Made by a program: the position numbers and the translations under genes
Shown here: piece by piece, positions 10,043 to 10,230 of the stretch
Layout of the letters: each line of letters begins with the position of its first letter
Position numbering within the stretch: the first letter of the stretch is position 1
DNA from: Baffinella frigidus
Taxonomy: Eukaryota; Cryptophyceae; Cryptomonadales; Baffinellaceae
Reading direction: 5' to 3'
DNA length: 10,230 nt
Assembly (NCBI GenBank): GCA_026770585.1
Contig: MU646825.1
Coordinates: 90,833-101,062, forward strand
Notes under the pieces: model-generated
The model's database searches: none
Told to the model about the DNA's origin: nothing
What the model saw: only the letters and a program-made list of their open reading frames with translations

Positions 10043-10230
10043 ATGAAGTTATATAGCACAACCCCCCACGCATAACACACCATACGAGTCAGGTGTGCAA
10101 GGTCTCCCGCGTGTCCAGAGATTGATAATTTATTGCCAAACAACCAGCGTCAGCGCCGCACATGCTACGCATTGTGCCACTTACTGTACCCCGTGTCGGC
10201 CGCTCATACGAGCATTTTCCGGATGGATTC
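10043..10230. other. end of window, no feature seen
   Basis: This is probably still inside the dehydrogenase intron that follows exon 7. I find no exon matching the next expected part of the family (GMRxS and the C-terminal helices) and no repeat. Confidence 0.4.

Overview
This window looks like nuclear DNA of a microbial eukaryote, probably an alga or related protist with plant-type (TTTAGGG/CCCTAAA) telomere repeats. The evidence is GT-AG introns that split one conserved protein into short exons, a mitochondrial-type leader peptide, interstitial CCCTAAA-like heptamer arrays and many small inverted-repeat elements. There are no operons or ribosome-binding sites. I cannot name the lineage from the sequence alone.

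The only gene I recognise is the 5' half of a plus-strand acyl-CoA dehydrogenase, most like mitochondrial isovaleryl-CoA dehydrogenase. Seven intact exons (1868-2053, 2305-2388, 3620-3679, 5694-5820, 7087-7170, 8252-8349, 9186-9265) join in consistent phase. They give about 239 residues: a presequence, the N-terminal helical domain and most of the middle beta domain, including the family signature around MSEPNAGTD and the FAD-contacting WITNG. The C-terminal helical domain with the catalytic glutamate must lie beyond the right edge. Introns grow from 251 bp to as much as about 2 kb.

The striking feature is what fills these introns. Every internal exon (2 to 7) has one intact copy plus one to five decayed copies next to it, kept in exon order: 2-2', 3-3'-3''-3''', three 4' before 4 and two after, 5' before 5 and four after, 6 with two partial copies, and 7' before 7 with an inverted 7 fragment after. 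The decayed copies are truncated, frameshifted, have stops or have lost splice sites. Short flanking intron sequence was often copied with the exon.

The same introns hold (a) period-7 arrays that are variants of a telomere repeat (CCCTAAA, CCCTGAA, CCCGAAA, GCGAAAT, GGTTGAG, GGTGGAG); (b) a small inverted-repeat element family with CTAGCTCTG ends, two copies of which are flanked by perfect 5-bp target duplications (ACACC and ACTAC); (c) other foldback elements at 2969-3112, 3208-3343, 6663-6851, 9313-9826 and 9896-10042; and (d) a 111-bp segment present in inverted orientation 1.6 kb away.

Layout: 1-190 may hold a Gly/Pro/Met-rich exon of an unknown gene; 190-760 is C-rich then G-rich low-complexity DNA; 766-1867 has no recognisable gene and includes the leader of the dehydrogenase; 1868-9265 is the dehydrogenase gene; 9266-10230 is intron 7 or later, with two foldback elements and no coding exon I can see.
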